Source of the DNA: Beroe ovata
Taxonomy: Eukaryota > Ctenophora > Nuda > Beroida > Beroidae
Length of the DNA: 22,175 nt
Assembly: GCA_946803715.1 (NCBI GenBank)
Contig: CAMPET010000004.1
Location: forward strand, 793,908-816,082
Direction of reading: 5' to 3'
The stretch's first letter is position 1; the number at the start of each line of letters is the position of its first letter. Both the position numbers and the translations under genes were made by a program. The notes under the pieces were generated by a model. It worked only from the letters and a program-made list of their open reading frames with translations, was not told where the DNA came from and did no database searches. Shown here in pieces: positions 19,576 through 22,175 of the stretch.

Positions 19576-21827
19576 CTAGTTTGTATCAACTTCGTTGCTG
19601 AGACACTTGAAGGGTGGGTATTCCTGAGGACATCCCCTGGCCAGCACCTCCAATTTCCACTCACACCCATCAGTGGGACAATTGACACCGCCTGCCTGCT
19701 CCAGACTGGACACATCCTCCCTCTTCAGAGCACATGACACCCTCTCCGCCTGTTCGAGAGCACACCGCTGTACGGGTGTGGGAGTGGTGTCGGAACAGTG
19801 CAGCTCTCCACACGATAGCCCAGCTCCCACCCCACACGCGCTCCACTCGATGTCTGGTCCAGGGATGTTCAGGGGGCCTTGTCCCAGACCTGAGCACTGG
19901 GACGGGGCGGGGTCAGCACAGGGTGGGGCATAAGTGTCCACCTGGCATTCTCCGTGCCTCCTGCCGATCTGCCAGTTGGGTCGGCCCCCGGACCTGGCGT
20001 CCCAACACAGGCCGATGTTAGTGCCCCGTTTTTTGGGTGGTAGGTAGGGCATGTCCACGCCCGGGCGTAGAGCAATGTGCCCGCTCATGATACCATCATA
20101 GCGGGCTTTGAAGTGCGGGCAGGTGATGGCAAGATGCCAATACGCAAATACCACCTGGCATTCCGTGTTGGGAATGTTCTGCTCCACTCCCTCATCCAAC
20201 TCCATCTTAACACCGTTCAGATGAATAATCCAGCCTCTCTGTATCTCGAATATATCCCGTCCCAGGTAGAATGTCATGGCCTGCAGAGCTGTGTTCCCGT
20301 CATGCTCGTCAAATGTCCCGTAGATGAACCACGCCGGGCTGTAGTCAAGGGGACGGAAGTCCGCTGCGAGGGCGTGGGTGCACGCCAAGTCATACGCCGT
20401 GGCGGTGCTGTGGAAGGTGTCAATCACACCACCTGGATACACTGAGCAGGTGTATCGGAGTTGGGAGAAGAGTGGCACCTCCTCCTCCAGATACACCGTG
20501 TACTCATTCACAGTGATGATCTCATCACACTGCTTCAACACAGCTCTGTAAACCCCTGCCCTCTCCACTGTTACTGTGAGCGGTGATAACGGATCGGAAT
20601 CAGGTGAGAGTACCACCACATCACTCTCATCCTCCGGATGGAATTCCCACTTTACCGATACCGGTGGATTACCCACACTTTCAACTCCCGATTCCAACAT
20701 CAGCTCTTCTCCCTTCTCGCTGTAAATCTCCTCCGAAATATCCCGCACACCCGCCGTTTCTCCCTCCGGGCAGAAACCGGTGTTCATTATCTCCCGGAAT
20801 ATCTGATCTTTGCAAGTTTGCTCCCGCATAGCGCACGGGTTGAAAAACATCTCGCATCGCTGCGAGCAGATGGGTTCGTACGTAGGCTGACACCCCAGAT
20901 TGCACGTGCACTCATGTTCGCCCGTCTCGTAGTCTGGTTCACAGACCTGCTCCAAACCGCAGTTGTTGTCCACGCAGAGATCCTGGATAATCACCTCACA
21001 CTCAGCTAGTGAGTACATGGGGTCGTAGGGAGCTCCGTGTATCACGTAACACGTGTAAATCCCCTCATCGACACCTAGAGTAGCGTTCTGGTACTCGTTT
21101 ATCGTTGTGATCGCCCGGCGGTTGTGTGGAAATCCGCCCGTCTCCTGGGATTTCGCCAACGCTGTGCGGGTGTCAGGGTGTTAGAAAAGGTGGTGTCACG
21201 GGTGGGATGGAGGTGTCATTGTGACAAATCTAAATGACTGGACCACGATATCGAATCAAATCAGATTTGATAAACAGTTGACATCTAAGTATCTTCTGAT
21301 CCGTTGCTAATTTGATTATGAGATAGTTGGAGAACACTGAACTATGAAGTTGAGTCAGACGTATGTCACGTGATATGTAATGACCACGCCCCTTCCATAC
21401 CTGTCGCTGTATTGACAAGTCCCCGTTTTGTGGGTATTCGCTCCGTCGGTGTGTAAATCTGAAGATACGCGGTGTGGTCTCGTGAAATGTGCAAGATTGT
21501 AACAAATTAAGAGTTCATTAATCAATGAAGAAACTGCATTAATTGTGTGTTCCATACACTGTCCCAGTGTGACTTAAAGTTGAAAACTCTTGGATGTGAA
21601 GGCTGAGCAGAGTAAGAACTGAGAGTAGTTTCATTATTCATGAACGTGTACCGTACCTTTGTAGCGATTCCATTATCGGTCTTGCACGTGATATCAAAAT
21701 CAGATCCTGGATGTACGTACTTCACTTCACATAAGTCTATAGGTCCGTAGAGGACATCGTTACCCAGGATAGTGGACGCCATGACAAGTGTGGTCCACAA
21801 TAGGACAAGTCTGTCGTTATACTCCAT
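19576..21827 (-). CDS. Secreted Ig / follistatin-Kazal / Ig / VWD-like protein
   Basis: Not a named gene to me. Three exons on the minus strand: 21827-21657, a 58-base exon 21458-21401, and 21161-19576. Phases close to 604 residues. The N-terminus is a likely signal peptide (MEYNDRLVLLWTTLVMAS...). An Ig-like domain spans about 30-135, with Cys48 and Cys114 in the DEGIYTC motif. A follistatin-like CVDNNCGLEQVCEPD from 139 leads into a Kazal-type segment with regular Cys spacing (167-207). A second Ig-like segment lacking the first Cys covers about 217-302. From 315, CSVYPGGVIDTFHSTATAYD then CTHALAADF looks like a von Willebrand type D domain, with GLCWDARSGG in the GLCGN position. A Cys-rich end follows. 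Such architecture suggests an extracellular matrix, mucus or adhesion protein. I prefer the inner start for its GCAAATGG context and signal peptide; an in-frame ATG seven codons upstream (21848) is possible. Confidence 0.84.
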
Positions 21828-22152
21828 TTGCAAAGCATGCACAAACAAAATGAATATATATGTACTGCGCGCTGCTGACTGTTATGGGGGTTGAGGGAAT
21901 GGCGGAATTTTTGCCATATTCAGTTGAGTAATTTAATAAGAGTTAGCGAGCTAGTAACTTGATTAGCCCGATGTGTGTGTTATATAATATTGTGGGGATC
22001 ACGTCTACCAAATAATAGGAATGAAATTAGAATCATGACTTCAGATTATCATCTATCGCCCTTAAAATAGTCGTATAATGACTGAGTGTGGGAGTGGAGT
22101 AATGACGATACTCAGCAGCTGTGTCTATCTGTCCATTGTTTGTTATTGGGGG
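21828..22152. other. Upstream region of the Ig/Kazal/VWD-like gene
   Basis: This is AT-rich with a TATATATA string (about 21855) just upstream of the likely start on the minus strand. No coding exon was recognised on either strand, including the missing eIF5B C-terminal exon. Confidence 0.45.
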
Positions 22153-22175
22153 ACACACACACACACACACACACA
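22153..22175. repeat. (AC)n microsatellite at the right edge
   Basis: Uninterrupted AC dinucleotides to the last base, mirroring the left edge. Confidence 0.95.

Noticed and set aside
20077-21009. Several plus-strand frames of 80-123 residues
   Set aside because: Shadows of the large minus-strand exon, which has clear Ig, follistatin-Kazal and VWD-like signatures.
1-22175. tRNA, rRNA, CRISPR array or prokaryotic mobile element
   Set aside because: No cloverleaf, rRNA signature or spaced identical repeats were seen; the DNA is clearly eukaryotic with spliced genes.

Overview
This is nuclear DNA from an intron-rich, gene-dense invertebrate animal, about 60% AT. All coding introns I could place are GT-AG and most are 80-300 bases. 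The gene set (ZFPL1, Flower/CACFD1, TACO1, SPATA7, CKS1, eIF5B, plus a secreted Ig/follistatin-Kazal/VWD-like protein) points to a metazoan. Exon models were built by hand by matching splice sites, reading phase and remembered family sequence. In each model the phases close and the reading frame stays open. An early-branching lineage such as a ctenophore or cnidarian would fit (short introns, nested genes, possible spliced-leader acceptors), but that is inference. The window begins and ends in (AC)n microsatellites and holds one N, so it looks like a contig or scaffold cut at simple repeats.

Left part, minus strand: the first two exons of ZFPL1 (138-560, continuing off the left edge) and a complete five-exon Flower-type four-TM protein (1224-2267). 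A 1.46 kb divergent spacer (2268-3726) carries a MITE-like element and a duplicated GC-rich block. Middle, plus strand: single-exon TACO1 (3727-4512), a six-exon compact SPATA7 homologue (4770-6173), two-exon CKS1 (7109-7509), then a 170-base MITE with perfect 34-base inverted ends just upstream of eIF5B.

Right part: eIF5B fills 8549-18577 with 20 recognisable coding exons (1,146 codons). Its exon 15-16 intron is 3.4 kb, ten times the others, because it contains a complete antisense two-exon gene (13612-16556) for an unrecognised 919-residue secreted protein with a Ser/Lys-repeat tail. The last ~35 codons of eIF5B are not found. Downstream lies another antisense gene (19576-21827), a 604-residue secreted Ig/follistatin-Kazal/VWD-like protein. 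It may itself sit in the final eIF5B intron if the last exon lies beyond the right edge.

The conserved genes are housekeeping (Golgi zinc finger, membrane trafficking/Ca2+, mitochondrial translation, cilium, cell cycle, translation initiation) and form no pathway. The main points of interest are the nested orphan gene, a minisatellite that starts exactly at an eIF5B splice donor, and a pyrimidine-tract/AG acceptor a few bases before nearly every start codon, which suggests spliced-leader trans-splicing or systematic 5'UTR introns.
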